Shown here one piece after another: positions 1-5,972 of a stretch of DNA of 10,352 bases (positions are counted from its first letter, which is position 1; each line of letters opens with the position of its first letter). The stretch comes from Hyphomicrobium sp. (GTDB taxonomy: Bacteria > Pseudomonadota > Alphaproteobacteria > Rhizobiales > Hyphomicrobiaceae). Under the pieces are notes generated by a model. It was not told the DNA's origin. It searched no databases and was given only the letters and a program-made list of their open reading frames with translations. The stretch covers positions 1 through 10,352 of the forward strand of contig JAICLG010000100.1 of NCBI GenBank assembly GCA_025927515.1, read 5' to 3'. Position numbers and translations under genes: made by a program.

Positions 1-1
1 A

Positions 2-1636
2 GGTTCTGTCTTCACCAGCGACGTGCGCGGTGATGGCTATTTCGAATACGGCAGCTTCAACACCCAAACGATCAACGCGCTGCTGACGTATCAGGCGACC
101 GCATCGGATACGATCACGCTAAAGGCGATCAACAATAATCTCTCGACCGACGTGCCGTTCCGCACGTCCCTCAATAATTTCAAACTCAATCCATATCAAA
201 AGGGATGCCGCACGACTGCGACCGCGGCGGCAGGTTGTGAGACGTTAAATTTCTCGCCCGGCTTCGGGGCGGCGGTGTCGCAGACCGCCGAAGAAGCCGG
301 CACAAATCGCGACGACCGGCGCACGCTCGGCGGCTTCCGCTGGGATCATGCATTTGACGCTGCAACAACCAGCGAGGTGCAATTCGTCATCGACGATCGC
401 AACATCAACCAGCCGACCGGCACCACGAGCGCCATCGGCGATTATCTCTCGTACAACTTCAGTGCCGGCCTCAAGCACAAGTCGTCGTTCGCCGGGCTGC
501 CGACCTTCTCTTATCTCGGCGCTTTCTGGAACTATCTGCCCGTCGACGACGGCCTGACCTACTTCGTAGCACCCGGCGGCGATGCCCGGCTCGGCAAGCT
601 GCAAGCAGTGCAGAACGGCTCGACGATGAACTTCGGAGCGCGGGCGCGCGAAGAGGTGAAGCTGACGAACGAGGTTGCAGTCGTAGCGGGCGCGACCGTC
701 GAACGAACGTCCCTCGACGGATCGCAGACCAAGTTTACTTACGATGCATCTGGGAACATCTCGAAGATCGACAACATCTCTGCCAATCGCGAAATGACGA
801 ACTTCGCGCCGGAGCTTGGTCTCGTCTATACGCCGAGTCGCGAGTGGCAGCTGCGGGCTCGTGTCGGATCGGGCTACGGTACGCCGCAATTTTCCAACTT
901 GTTTGTAGCTTCGGACGGTGAGCCGGGAAACAACACGGACCTCAAATCGCAGCGAAACGTCGGCGTCGATCTCGGTGGCGATTGGACGCCGGCACCCGGC
1001 ATTCTGCTCAGCCTTACCGGGTTCTACGAGTTTTTTAATAACGAAATCGTCTCGCAATCGGCGGGGCCGGGGCTGATGAACTATTCGTTCAATGCGCCCG
1101 CCTCCGAACACCGCGGCATCGAAGCCTTTGCCGATGTCGCACTTGCGCCCGGGTGGCGATTGACCGCGTCCTACATATTCAACGATCAGGTCTATACCGA
1201 TTACGACGAACGTGTCTCCGGCAGCGACCTGTTGGTGAGCAGGGCCGGCAACAGAATTCCTGGTGTCTCACCGAACGAGTTCACGACCCGCTTGAGCTAC
1301 GATCGGCCCGACGGTGTCTTCAAGGGGCTCGGCACGTACGTCGAGTACGAATGGCACGACAGCTTCTACATGGAGAACGCCAACCTTCTGAAAGCTCCCG
1401 GTTACGATCTCGTGAACTGGAACGTCCACTATACCAAGGACTTCGAGAAGGGGCCGATCCGGTCGCTGATGGCCTATTTCGAGATCAGGAACCTTTTCGA
1501 CGAAACCTACGTCTCATCCGCGAACAACATCACGGACAAATATGGATCGACTGCCGAGACGTTGGCCCAGACAGCCGGCTCCATCTACGCAGGCGCGCCG
1601 AGAACGTACTACGGCGGCATGAAAGTGAGGTTCTAA
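2..1636 (+). CDS. TonB-dependent outer-membrane receptor, C-terminal part (5' end outside window)
   Basis: The reading frame is open from the first bases of the window, so the gene starts upstream and only its last 544 residues are seen. The sequence has the alternating polar/aromatic pattern of an outer-membrane beta-barrel, with strands such as NFAPELGLVYTP, WQLRARVGSGYGTPQFSNLF and LVNWNVHYTKDF. It ends in a terminal strand closing with Phe (YYGGMKVRF), the usual BAM-recognised C-terminus. EIRNLFDETYVSS near the end is typical of TonB-dependent siderophore and metal receptors. The signal peptide, TonB box and most or all of the plug are missing because of the window edge. Two Cys in an early loop (KGC...GCETL) could form an extracellular disulfide. 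The propeller gene starts 2 bp after the stop, so this is probably the first gene of an uptake operon. The substrate (ferric siderophore, copper or copper chelate, cobalamin) cannot be read from this part. Confidence 0.93.
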   Translation, partial: GSVFTSDVRGDGYFEYGSFNTQTINALLTYQATASDTITLKAINNNLSTDVPFRTSLNNFKLNPYQKGCRTTATAAAGCETLNFSPGFGAAVSQTAEEAGTNRDDRRTLGGFRWDHAFDAATTSEVQFVIDDRNINQPTGTTSAIGDYLSYNFSAGLKHKSSFAGLPTFSYLGAFWNYLPVDDGLTYFVAPGGDARLGKLQAVQNGSTMNFGARAREEVKLTNEVAVVAGATVERTSLDGSQTKFTYDASGNISKIDNISANREMTNFAPELGLVYTPSREWQLRARVGSGYGTPQFSNLFVASDGEPGNNTDLKSQRNVGVDLGGDWTPAPGILLSLTGFYEFFNNEIVSQSAGPGLMNYSFNAPASEHRGIEAFADVALAPGWRLTASYIFNDQVYTDYDERVSGSDLLVSRAGNRIPGVSPNEFTTRLSYDRPDGVFKGLGTYVEYEWHDSFYMENANLLKAPGYDLVNWNVHYTKDFEKGPIRSLMAYFEIRNLFDETYVSSANNITDKYGSTAETLAQTAGSIYAGAPRTYYGGMKVRF

Positions 1637-1638
1637 GT

Positions 1639-2865
1639 ATGCGTAACCATCCTTCGATTATCTCGCTGCTCGTTCTATCGGCATTGACCGGCATGTCCTG
1701 CGCGGCTCGCGCGCATGACGGACACATGCATCATCATCCGAGGCCGACCGCATGCCAGACGACGGCGCTCGCCTGTGCCAGCGTCGCCACTCCGGCATTC
1801 GCACCGGATGGCAAGTTATGGCTGACGTGGGTGGCAGGTGGACGCGTGTCTGTCGCGAGTTCTGCCGATCTTGGGAAGATATTTTCGAGTCCCGTGACGC
1901 TTCCTAAAACCAAGCTGCAGCTCGATGACGGTCCCGACGCTCGCCCGAAGATCGCGTTCGGCCCCGACGCCCGCGTCGTCGTCGCCTTTACAACCCGCGA
2001 CGACAAATACAACGGACACGCGTTCATCGCGCGATCGTCCGATGGCGGCCGGACGTTCTCGAAGGCAAGCCCGATAACGACGAACTCGCCAAGTCAGCGT
2101 TTCGAGGTCGTCGCGTTCGATCGTGATGGGCGCGTCTTCGCCGCCTGGATCGACAAAAGAAACGCCGCGGCTGCGAAAGCCGAAGGAAAACCGTACGCAG
2201 GCGCAGCGTTGGCATACGCCTGGGATGGCAAGCCGGGGGGCACGCTCGAAGCCGCAACGATCGCGCGAGACAACAGCTGCGAATGCTGCCGCATCGCCGT
2301 CGCATTCGCAGGCATCGGCGAACCAGTCGTGATGTTCCGCAATATTTTCGACGGCGGCATTCGCGATCATGCCGTCATTACGTTTTCCAACGCTGGAAAG
2401 CCCGGACCTCTCTACCGCGTCAGCGACGACGACGCGAAAATCAACGCCTGTCCGCACCAGGGGCCAAGCCTCGCGATCGGTAGCGATGGCACCTATCACG
2501 CGACGTGGTTTGCGCTCGGCCGCAAGCTCAAGGGGCTCTACTACGCGCATTCGGAGGACGGGGGAAAGACGTTCTCGACCCCGATGCCACTTGGCAGCAA
2601 AGACGCGCAAACGTCCCGTCCGTACGTCCTGGCGAGCGGCGGAACAGTGTACCTCGCTTACAAATCCTTCGATGGCAGCGAGACAAGCATCGAGCTGATG
2701 ACCTCGCGCGATTCCGGTAAGACGTGGAGCAAGCCGCGCGCCGTTGCGGTGACCAGCGATGCATCCGATCACCCGCTGCTGGTTGCGAACCAGACGCAGG
2801 CTTACCTGTCATGGCTGACCCTGAAAGAAGGGTACCGGCTCATTCCGTTGGAGCCGCAGTCATGA
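1639..2865 (+). CDS. Secreted Asp-box (BNR/sialidase-like) beta-propeller with His-rich N-terminus and CxCC motif
   Basis: The protein has 408 residues. The ATG at 1639 follows the receptor stop by 2 bp, with GTGAGG at 1625-1630 as ribosome binding site. A signal peptide covers about residues 1-25, with likely cleavage after Ala-Arg-Ala. The mature protein would then begin HDGHMHHHPRP, rich in metal ligands. Four Asp-boxes are visible: SADLGKIF (75-82, degenerate), SSDGGRTF (133-140), SEDGGKTF (305-312) and SRDSGKTW (356-363), indicating a sialidase-like beta-propeller fold. Other notable residues are Cys39 and Cys46, C214-E-C216-C217, and C271-P-H273. No FRIP motif is seen and a sialidase catalytic set could not be identified, so a real sialidase is doubtful even though automated pipelines would name it exo-alpha-sialidase. 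The operon position between a TonB receptor and a thioredoxin suggests a periplasmic metal-binding or metal-handling role (inference). Confidence 0.88.
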   Translation: MRNHPSIISLLVLSALTGMSCAARAHDGHMHHHPRPTACQTTALACASVATPAFAPDGKLWLTWVAGGRVSVASSADLGKIFSSPVTLPKTKLQLDDGPDARPKIAFGPDARVVVAFTTRDDKYNGHAFIARSSDGGRTFSKASPITTNSPSQRFEVVAFDRDGRVFAAWIDKRNAAAAKAEGKPYAGAALAYAWDGKPGGTLEAATIARDNSCECCRIAVAFAGIGEPVVMFRNIFDGGIRDHAVITFSNAGKPGPLYRVSDDDAKINACPHQGPSLAIGSDGTYHATWFALGRKLKGLYYAHSEDGGKTFSTPMPLGSKDAQTSRPYVLASGGTVYLAYKSFDGSETSIELMTSRDSGKTWSKPRAVAVTSDASDHPLLVANQTQAYLSWLTLKEGYRLIPLEPQS

Positions 2866-3377
2866 CCGTTCTGTTGCAAACACTCACCCGAACAATCGCT
2901 ACGGGGCTGCTCTTGTCGCTCTGCTTTGCGATTGCCCCGGCGCGAGCTGACAGCGCTCCGCAGCTCTTCGACAGCGCCAGCTGGAAAACGCTCAACGACT
3001 CCCACAAAGGCCGTCCGCTCATCGTGCACTTCTGGGGCTTAACCTGCGGAAACTGCATGGTGGAGCTCAGCGATTGGGGCCGCTTCGCAAAGAAACATCC
3101 CGGCGTCGAGATCGCCTTCGTGAATTGGGATCGCCGCGGCGCCAAGCCGGCGCGCATCGCGCAGGCTCTGACGAAGGCAGGCCTCGCAGGCGTGCAAAAC
3201 TACGTGCTGGCCAACGGCTTCGAAGAAAAACTCCGTTTCGCAGTCGATCGCGATTGGATGGGCGAGCTTCCCTTTACCCGGCTGATCGACGGCGACGGTA
3301 AAGCGACCACCTTTTCGGGAACCGCCGATTTCAAGAAGCTGTCGCAATGGCTCGAAGCCGAGAAAACGCGCGAGTGA
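2862..3377 (+). CDS. Secreted thioredoxin-fold (TlpA-like) protein with atypical TCGNC active site
   Basis: The protein has 171 residues. The ATG overlaps the propeller gene's stop as ATGA, and GGAG at 2850-2853 is a suitably spaced ribosome binding site, so the two are translationally coupled. A signal peptide of about 29 residues ends in Ala-Arg-Ala. The fold signature is VHFWGLTCGNC, with CXXC at residues 62-65 and the cis-Pro loop at ELPFTRLID (Pro137). Compared with the usual FWATWCGPC of TlpA/ResA, the Trp just before the first Cys is Thr and the Pro inside CXXC is Asn, which should alter redox potential. It is likely a periplasmic thiol reductase or oxidoreductase. An attractive partner is the CxCC motif of the preceding propeller, or its bound metal (inference). 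Tandem TGA-TAA stops close the gene. Confidence 0.88.
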   Translation: MTVLLQTLTRTIATGLLLSLCFAIAPARADSAPQLFDSASWKTLNDSHKGRPLIVHFWGLTCGNCMVELSDWGRFAKKHPGVEIAFVNWDRRGAKPARIAQALTKAGLAGVQNYVLANGFEEKLRFAVDRDWMGELPFTRLIDGDGKATTFSGTADFKKLSQWLEAEKTRE

Positions 3378-3395
3378 TAACTTCGTTCAGAAACA

Positions 3396-3413
3396 GGCGA
3401 CGGGTTTGTCGCC
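3396..3413 (+). terminator. Small hairpin after the three-gene operon, possible weak terminator
   Basis: GGCGAC (3396-3401) and GTCGCC (3408-3413) form a perfect 6-bp stem with a 6-nt loop, 18 bp after the thioredoxin stop. No T-run follows (CATAAATTCC), so it is not a classical intrinsic terminator and the call rests mainly on position. Confidence 0.3.
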
Positions 3414-3431
3414 CATAAATTCCAGACTACC

Positions 3432-3460
3432 TTGTCAACTGACGTTTTGCCGCAGATGAT
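3432..3460 (+). promoter_or_regulatory. Possible sigma-70-type promoter for the GlsB-like gene
   Basis: TTGTCA (3432-3437) and GATGAT (3455-3460) are separated by 17 bp, about 45 bp upstream of the ATG at 3505. The -10 matches TATAAT at only 4 of 6 positions. I looked for an EcfG-type GGAAC...CGTT stress promoter in this gap and did not find one. Confidence 0.25.
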
Positions 3461-3504
3461 CGTGCAATCCGATTCGTGAGCGTGCTGACCAGGGAGACTA
3501 GGAA

Positions 3505-3771
3505 ATGAACATAGATCCCACTGCATTGGTTATCTGGCTGATTATCGGAGCGATTGCCGGCTGGCTGGCTGGGCAGATCATGAAGGGCGGTGGATTTGGC
3601 CTCGTCGGCGATATCATCGTCGGTATCGTCGGTGCCTTTATCGCTGGCGCGTTGTTTCCGCACTTAGGCTTCACATTAGGCGGCAACAGCATTGTCGGCG
3701 CCATTATCGCAGCAGCAATCGGCGCTTGTATCCTGCTGTTCCTTTTGCGTTTGGTGCGGCGAGGGGTTTAG
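3505..3771 (+). CDS. GlsB/YeaQ/YmgE family stress-associated small membrane protein
   Basis: The protein has 88 residues, normal for the family (Pfam Transglycosylase-associated protein, PF04226). AGGGAG at 3491-3496 precedes the ATG at 8 nt. Three hydrophobic segments are visible at about residues 8-25, 31-52 and 61-82. They are rich in Gly and Ala, with the family patterns IIGAIAGWLAGQIMKGGGFG and GDIIVGIVGAFIAG, and the protein ends in a basic LRRG tail facing the cytoplasm. Members are induced in stationary phase, by acid or by general stress in several bacteria, and the biochemical role is unknown despite the Pfam name. It is separated from the upstream operon by 127 bp and convergent with the nitronate monooxygenase gene, so it is probably a single-gene transcript. 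Confidence 0.92.
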   Translation: MNIDPTALVIWLIIGAIAGWLAGQIMKGGGFGLVGDIIVGIVGAFIAGALFPHLGFTLGGNSIVGAIIAAAIGACILLFLLRLVRRGV

Positions 3772-3807
3772 AGACGCTCGGGTTAAACCGCGCTTTCGAG
3801 GACGAGA

Positions 3808-3825
3808 CGGCTGTTGCGACAGCCG
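3808..3825. terminator. Hairpin between convergent genes, possible bidirectional terminator
   Basis: CGGCTGT (3808-3814), loop TGCG, ACAGCCG (3819-3825): a perfect 7-bp GC-rich stem with a 4-nt loop. It sits in the 81-bp gap between the ends of the GlsB-like gene and the nitronate monooxygenase gene. Neither strand has a T-run after it, so termination would be weak or factor-assisted. The position between two 3' ends supports the call. Confidence 0.4.
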
Positions 3826-3852
3826 GCTCGGCCAAGCGTAGGAGTCATTCGC

Positions 3853-4830
3853 TCAGGACGTCGTCAGAGCCGCAGCTTTCGACCGCAGCAAAGCTTCCGC
3901 GTCACGAACCATCCGGTCGATGATGTCGGCGACCGGCTCAATGTCCTGGATGAGACCGACGACTTCTCCAACGAACGTATTGCTTCGATCGGGATCGCCT
4001 TCCGCCCACGCGGCCCGGTACTTCGCCGCTTCCTCGTCGGCGACCGCGACCAACTCTGCCTCTCGGCCATGCCAGCGCTCGATGAACTTGTTTCGGAGCA
4101 CCCGAGCCGTATAGCGCCGCGGCCAATCGAGCTTACGCGCCAGGTCCATCGTTTGTGAGCGGACGGTATCGTCTCCCGTCGACCGAAGCGCTGCTTCGTG
4201 CATGGCAGCGCTGACATTCGCTTCTTTCGATGCCCACAACCTTGAGCCGACAAGCACGCCATCGGCGCCGAGCATGAGGGCAGCGGCAAGTCCGCGGCCG
4301 TCACCGATGCCGCCAGCTGCGCAGAGAAGAGTCTCTGGCCGCTCTTTGGCGATCAAGTCCGCAACTTCGGGAACGAGCGTAAGCCCGCCCCGGATTTCTC
4401 CATGCCCACCCGCCTCGGAGCCTTGCGCAACGATGACATCGGCACCGCATGCTAGCGCCCGTTCTGCGTCGCGCCGGGTTTGCACCTGGCAGATCAAGGT
4501 CACGCCGTGCTGCTTGATGCGTTCGGCCAAGGGGAGGGGGTCGCCGAACGACAGAAGAATGGCCTTCGGTTTGTTGGCGAGCACGAGATCGAGAAGCGAC
4601 GGCTGTTTAAGCAGGGACCATGTGATGAAACCGCATCCAACCGGCTGGTTGCCTGCGGCGCGAAACTCTTGCGTGAGCCAGTCGGCATCGCCGTAGCCGC
4701 CACCGATGAGGCCGAGGCCCCCGCTCGCCGATACTGCCGCCGCAAGGCGGCCGCCTGCCGCAAAAGCCATGGGTGCTGAAATGATCGGATGCCGTAGACG
4801 AAGTTTTTCCGTCAGCCGTGTCTTAAGCAC
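3853..4830 (-). CDS. Nitronate monooxygenase (2-nitropropane dioxygenase family, FMN-dependent)
   Basis: I place the start at a GTG (4828-4830), giving 325 residues beginning MLKTRLTEKLRLRHPIISAPM. GGGAGG lies just upstream at 4835-4840. The longer open frame to 4944 runs into the upstream regulator gene and its extra 38 residues look unrelated. The fold is an FMN TIM barrel. HPIISAPM (14-21) and the Gly-rich SGGLGLIGGG stretch fit the N-terminal flavin-binding strands. GSEAGGHG (137-144) carries His143, the expected catalytic base. AAGGIGDGRG (171-180) and GVLVGSRLWASKEA (191-204) fit phosphate-binding loops. The family oxidises alkyl nitronates such as propionate-3-nitronate to carbonyl compounds and nitrite. 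Some homologues are merely annotated so, and the true substrate is unproven. It lies 19 bp after nsrR on the same strand, so it is probably co-transcribed with and controlled by NsrR. Confidence 0.9.
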   Translation of the reverse strand: MLKTRLTEKLRLRHPIISAPMAFAAGGRLAAAVSASGGLGLIGGGYGDADWLTQEFRAAGNQPVGCGFITWSLLKQPSLLDLVLANKPKAILLSFGDPLPLAERIKQHGVTLICQVQTRRDAERALACGADVIVAQGSEAGGHGEIRGGLTLVPEVADLIAKERPETLLCAAGGIGDGRGLAAALMLGADGVLVGSRLWASKEANVSAAMHEAALRSTGDDTVRSQTMDLARKLDWPRRYTARVLRNKFIERWHGREAELVAVADEEAAKYRAAWAEGDPDRSNTFVGEVVGLIQDIEPVADIIDRMVRDAEALLRSKAAALTTS

Positions 4831-4834
4831 GTGA

Positions 4835-4840
4835 CCTCCC
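4835..4840 (-). promoter_or_regulatory. Ribosome binding site that fixes a GTG start
   Basis: On the minus strand GGGAGG is followed by TCAC and then GTG. This near-consensus Shine-Dalgarno in the 19-bp gap after nsrR selects the GTG at 4830 over the upstream ATG at 4944. The spacing of 4 nt is slightly short. Confidence 0.75.
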
Positions 4841-4849
4841 TTCAGCGGC

Positions 4850-5287
4850 TCAGTGTTCGACCAGCCGCAGTTCGTGCAACAAAGCCTTACGATCCGAGAC
4901 GATGTCCGCGAGCGTCCAGCCGTCGAGTTCGGAGAGATAAGCATTGAGGGCGCAGTTGAAGGCGTGCTTGAGGTGGCACGCCTGGGAAATGCGGCATGTA
5001 TCGGCAGCGCCGAAACATTCTACGATGTGAAGATCATCTTCCACAGCGCGCAACACTTCCCCGATCGTCGTCGCATCGGCCGGCTTCCCGAGGCGTAAGC
5101 CGCCACCGCGTCCGCGAAGCGTTTCGACGAAACCGTGTCTGGCCAGACGATTGACGACCTTCATCAGGTGGTTTTCGGAAATCTGGTAGGCTTTGGCGAT
5201 TTCTTCGATCGTGGCTAGACGTTCCGTGCGCACGCTGAGGTACATTAGAACGCGAAGCGCATAGTCGGTGTGGACCGTTAGTCGCAT
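4850..5287 (-). CDS. nsrR: NsrR, Rrf2-family nitric-oxide-sensing Fe-S repressor
   Basis: Starting at the ATG complementing 5285-5287 gives 145 residues beginning MRLTVHTDYALRVLMYLS, the standard NsrR/Rrf2 start. In-frame ATGs at 5299 and 5338 are possible, but the latter lies inside the operator. The winged helix-turn-helix spans about 1-75: TIEEIAKAYQISENHLMKVV is the helix-turn-helix and RGRGGGLRLGKP the wing. VECFGAADTCRISQAC supplies three cysteine ligands, Cys91, Cys98 and Cys104 (C-x6-C-x5-C), for an Fe-S cluster. LSELDGWTLADIV is the typical C-terminal helix. NsrR represses NO-detoxification genes until NO nitrosylates its cluster. RirA and IscR are relatives, but the haemoglobin neighbour and the adjacent operator point to NsrR. 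It is followed closely by the nitronate monooxygenase gene and is probably autoregulated. Confidence 0.9.
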   Translation of the reverse strand: MRLTVHTDYALRVLMYLSVRTERLATIEEIAKAYQISENHLMKVVNRLARHGFVETLRGRGGGLRLGKPADATTIGEVLRAVEDDLHIVECFGAADTCRISQACHLKHAFNCALNAYLSELDGWTLADIVSDRKALLHELRLVEH

Positions 5288-5324
5288 CGGCTGCACCATA
5301 TCGCCATTGCTAAGGACCACGAAA

Positions 5325-5330
5325 ACTATA
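5325..5330 (-). promoter_or_regulatory. Candidate -10 element of the nsrR operon
   Basis: The minus strand reads TATAGT, 5 of 6 matches to TATAAT, 37 bp before the nsrR ATG and overlapping the edge of the palindrome. No convincing -35 is present at 17 bp. Bound NsrR would occlude it. Confidence 0.45.
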
Positions 5331-5356
5331 AGATGCATACCAAATACATCTTATAG
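5326..5356. promoter_or_regulatory. NsrR operator: 31-bp interrupted palindrome in the divergent promoter region
   Basis: The sequence is symmetric about position 5341. The core half-sites are AAGATGCATAC (5330-5340) and AAATACATCTT (5342-5352, reading AAGATGTATTT on the other strand). They match the published enterobacterial NsrR half-site AANATGCATTT at 9 and 10 of 11 positions and are separated by one base. Symmetry continues outward with CTAT at 5326-5329 and ATAG at 5353-5356, giving 12 of 15 paired positions in total. It lies between nsrR and the truncated haemoglobin gene and overlaps possible -10 hexamers on both strands, so one dimer pair could silence both directions. Confidence 0.88.
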
Positions 5357-5357
5357 A
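5352..5357 (+). promoter_or_regulatory. Candidate -10 element of the truncated haemoglobin gene
   Basis: TATAGA, 4 of 6 to consensus, overlaps the right end of the NsrR palindrome and lies 22 bp before the ATG at 5380. No clear -35 is seen. Placement at the operator edge, mirroring the minus-strand TATAGT, is the main support. Confidence 0.35.
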
Positions 5358-5379
5358 TTTTCCCGGCAAGGGTTTCGCC

Positions 5380-5787
5380 ATGTTGCACCAACCGCATCCG
5401 AAGGCGCCTGGGCTCGCGGCAGGGATCGACGAGCCACTGATCGCAGAACTCGTGGACCGGTTCTATGCTCGGGTCCGAGAGGACGAGCTTATCGGACCGG
5501 TGTTCGAGGCGCGCATCGAGAATTGGGATGAGCATCTCGCGAAGCTTCGTGCCTTCTGGTCCTCGGTCGTTCTGATGACGGGCCGTTACAAGGGGCAGCC
5601 GATGCCGGTGCACGCGGCGATTTCGGAAATCACGGATGCGCATTTCGAGCGCTGGCTGAGCCTTTTCGCCGATACCGCGAAAACGGTCTGTCCTCCGGCG
5701 GCTGCAGCACTTTTCATCGACCGGTCACAGCGCATTGCCCAGTCGCTGAGCTTGGGCATCGCTGCAAGCCGCGGCATCATCGCCTGA
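5380..5787 (+). CDS. Group III truncated haemoglobin (Ctb-like)
   Basis: The protein has 135 residues and is a compact 2-on-2 globin. GGCAAGGG at 5365-5372 is the ribosome binding site. By alignment from memory with Campylobacter jejuni Ctb, Tyr29 (RFYARVRED) is B10, His52 (WDEHLAKL) is E7, His78 (YKGQPMPVH) is the proximal haem ligand F8, and Trp92 (HFERWLSLF) is G8. All the key haem-pocket positions of the group are therefore present. There is no signal peptide, so it is cytoplasmic. Group III globins are linked to nitric oxide and nitrosative stress; here the operator in front and the divergent nsrR make NO-induced expression very likely. The redox partner is unknown, since no reductase gene is adjacent. 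The next 111 bp before the tRNA show no strong terminator. Confidence 0.93.
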   Translation: MLHQPHPKAPGLAAGIDEPLIAELVDRFYARVREDELIGPVFEARIENWDEHLAKLRAFWSSVVLMTGRYKGQPMPVHAAISEITDAHFERWLSLFADTAKTVCPPAAAALFIDRSQRIAQSLSLGIAASRGIIA

Positions 5788-5852
5788 TCGGCCCCACTTA
5801 TCCGTTTGCGGCTTCCGTGCTCGCATTGTCGGGTTGTTCCGCGTTTGTCCGA

Positions 5853-5881
5853 TTGCATCCCCGGCAAAACATGACTAAAAG
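5853..5881 (+). promoter_or_regulatory. Possible promoter of the tRNA-Gly gene
   Basis: TTGCAT (5853-5858) and TAAAAG (5876-5881) are 17 bp apart, ending 17 bp before the mature tRNA 5' end. Both hexamers are weak matches (3/6 and 4/6). Only spacing and position support the call. Confidence 0.3.
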
Positions 5882-5898
5882 CCCTGTTTCCCTGGATC

Positions 5899-5972
5899 GC
5901 GGGTGTAGCTCAATGGTAGAGCAGCAGCCTTCCAAGCTGAATACGTGGGTTCGATTCCCATCACCCGCTCCA
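5899..5972 (+). tRNA. tRNA-Gly, anticodon UCC, with encoded CCA
   Basis: The full cloverleaf can be folded by eye. The acceptor stem is GCGGGTG (5899-5905) with CACCCGC (5962-5968). The discriminator is T5969 and the encoded CCA is 5970-5972. The D-arm is GCTC/GAGC (5908-5911, 5919-5922). The anticodon loop CTTCCAA (5929-5935) carries TCC at 5931-5933. The T-arm is GTGGG, loop TTCGATT, CCCAT (5945-5961). It decodes GGA and, by wobble, GGG. The first anticodon-stem pair appears as G5924 opposite A5940, a mismatch I believe is tolerated in this family. A TTTTT run lies 7 bp after the gene (5980-5984), without a separate hairpin. Confidence 0.97.

Noticed and set aside
245..1111. 288-codon open frame on the minus strand across the receptor gene
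   Set aside because: It lies wholly opposite a clear beta-barrel receptor, has an Arg-rich composition typical of antisense frames in GC-rich DNA, and shows no recognisable domain.
1699..1701. Lipoprotein cleavage at Cys21 of the propeller
   Set aside because: The preceding residues GMS do not fit a lipobox (Leu/Val/Ile expected at -3), and an ARA signal peptidase I site follows four residues later.
1816..2772. 318-codon open frame on the minus strand across the propeller gene
   Set aside because: The opposite strand has a signal peptide and four Asp-boxes in frame. The minus-strand product is an Arg/Cys-rich shadow.
4831..4944. ATG start at 4944 for the nitronate monooxygenase
   Set aside because: It would add 38 residues unlike the family, overlap the end of nsrR, and ignore the strong GGGAGG in front of the GTG at 4830.
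5288..5338. ATG start at 5338 for nsrR
   Set aside because: It falls inside the operator palindrome and upstream of the likely transcription start. Family members begin at MRLT, matching 5287.
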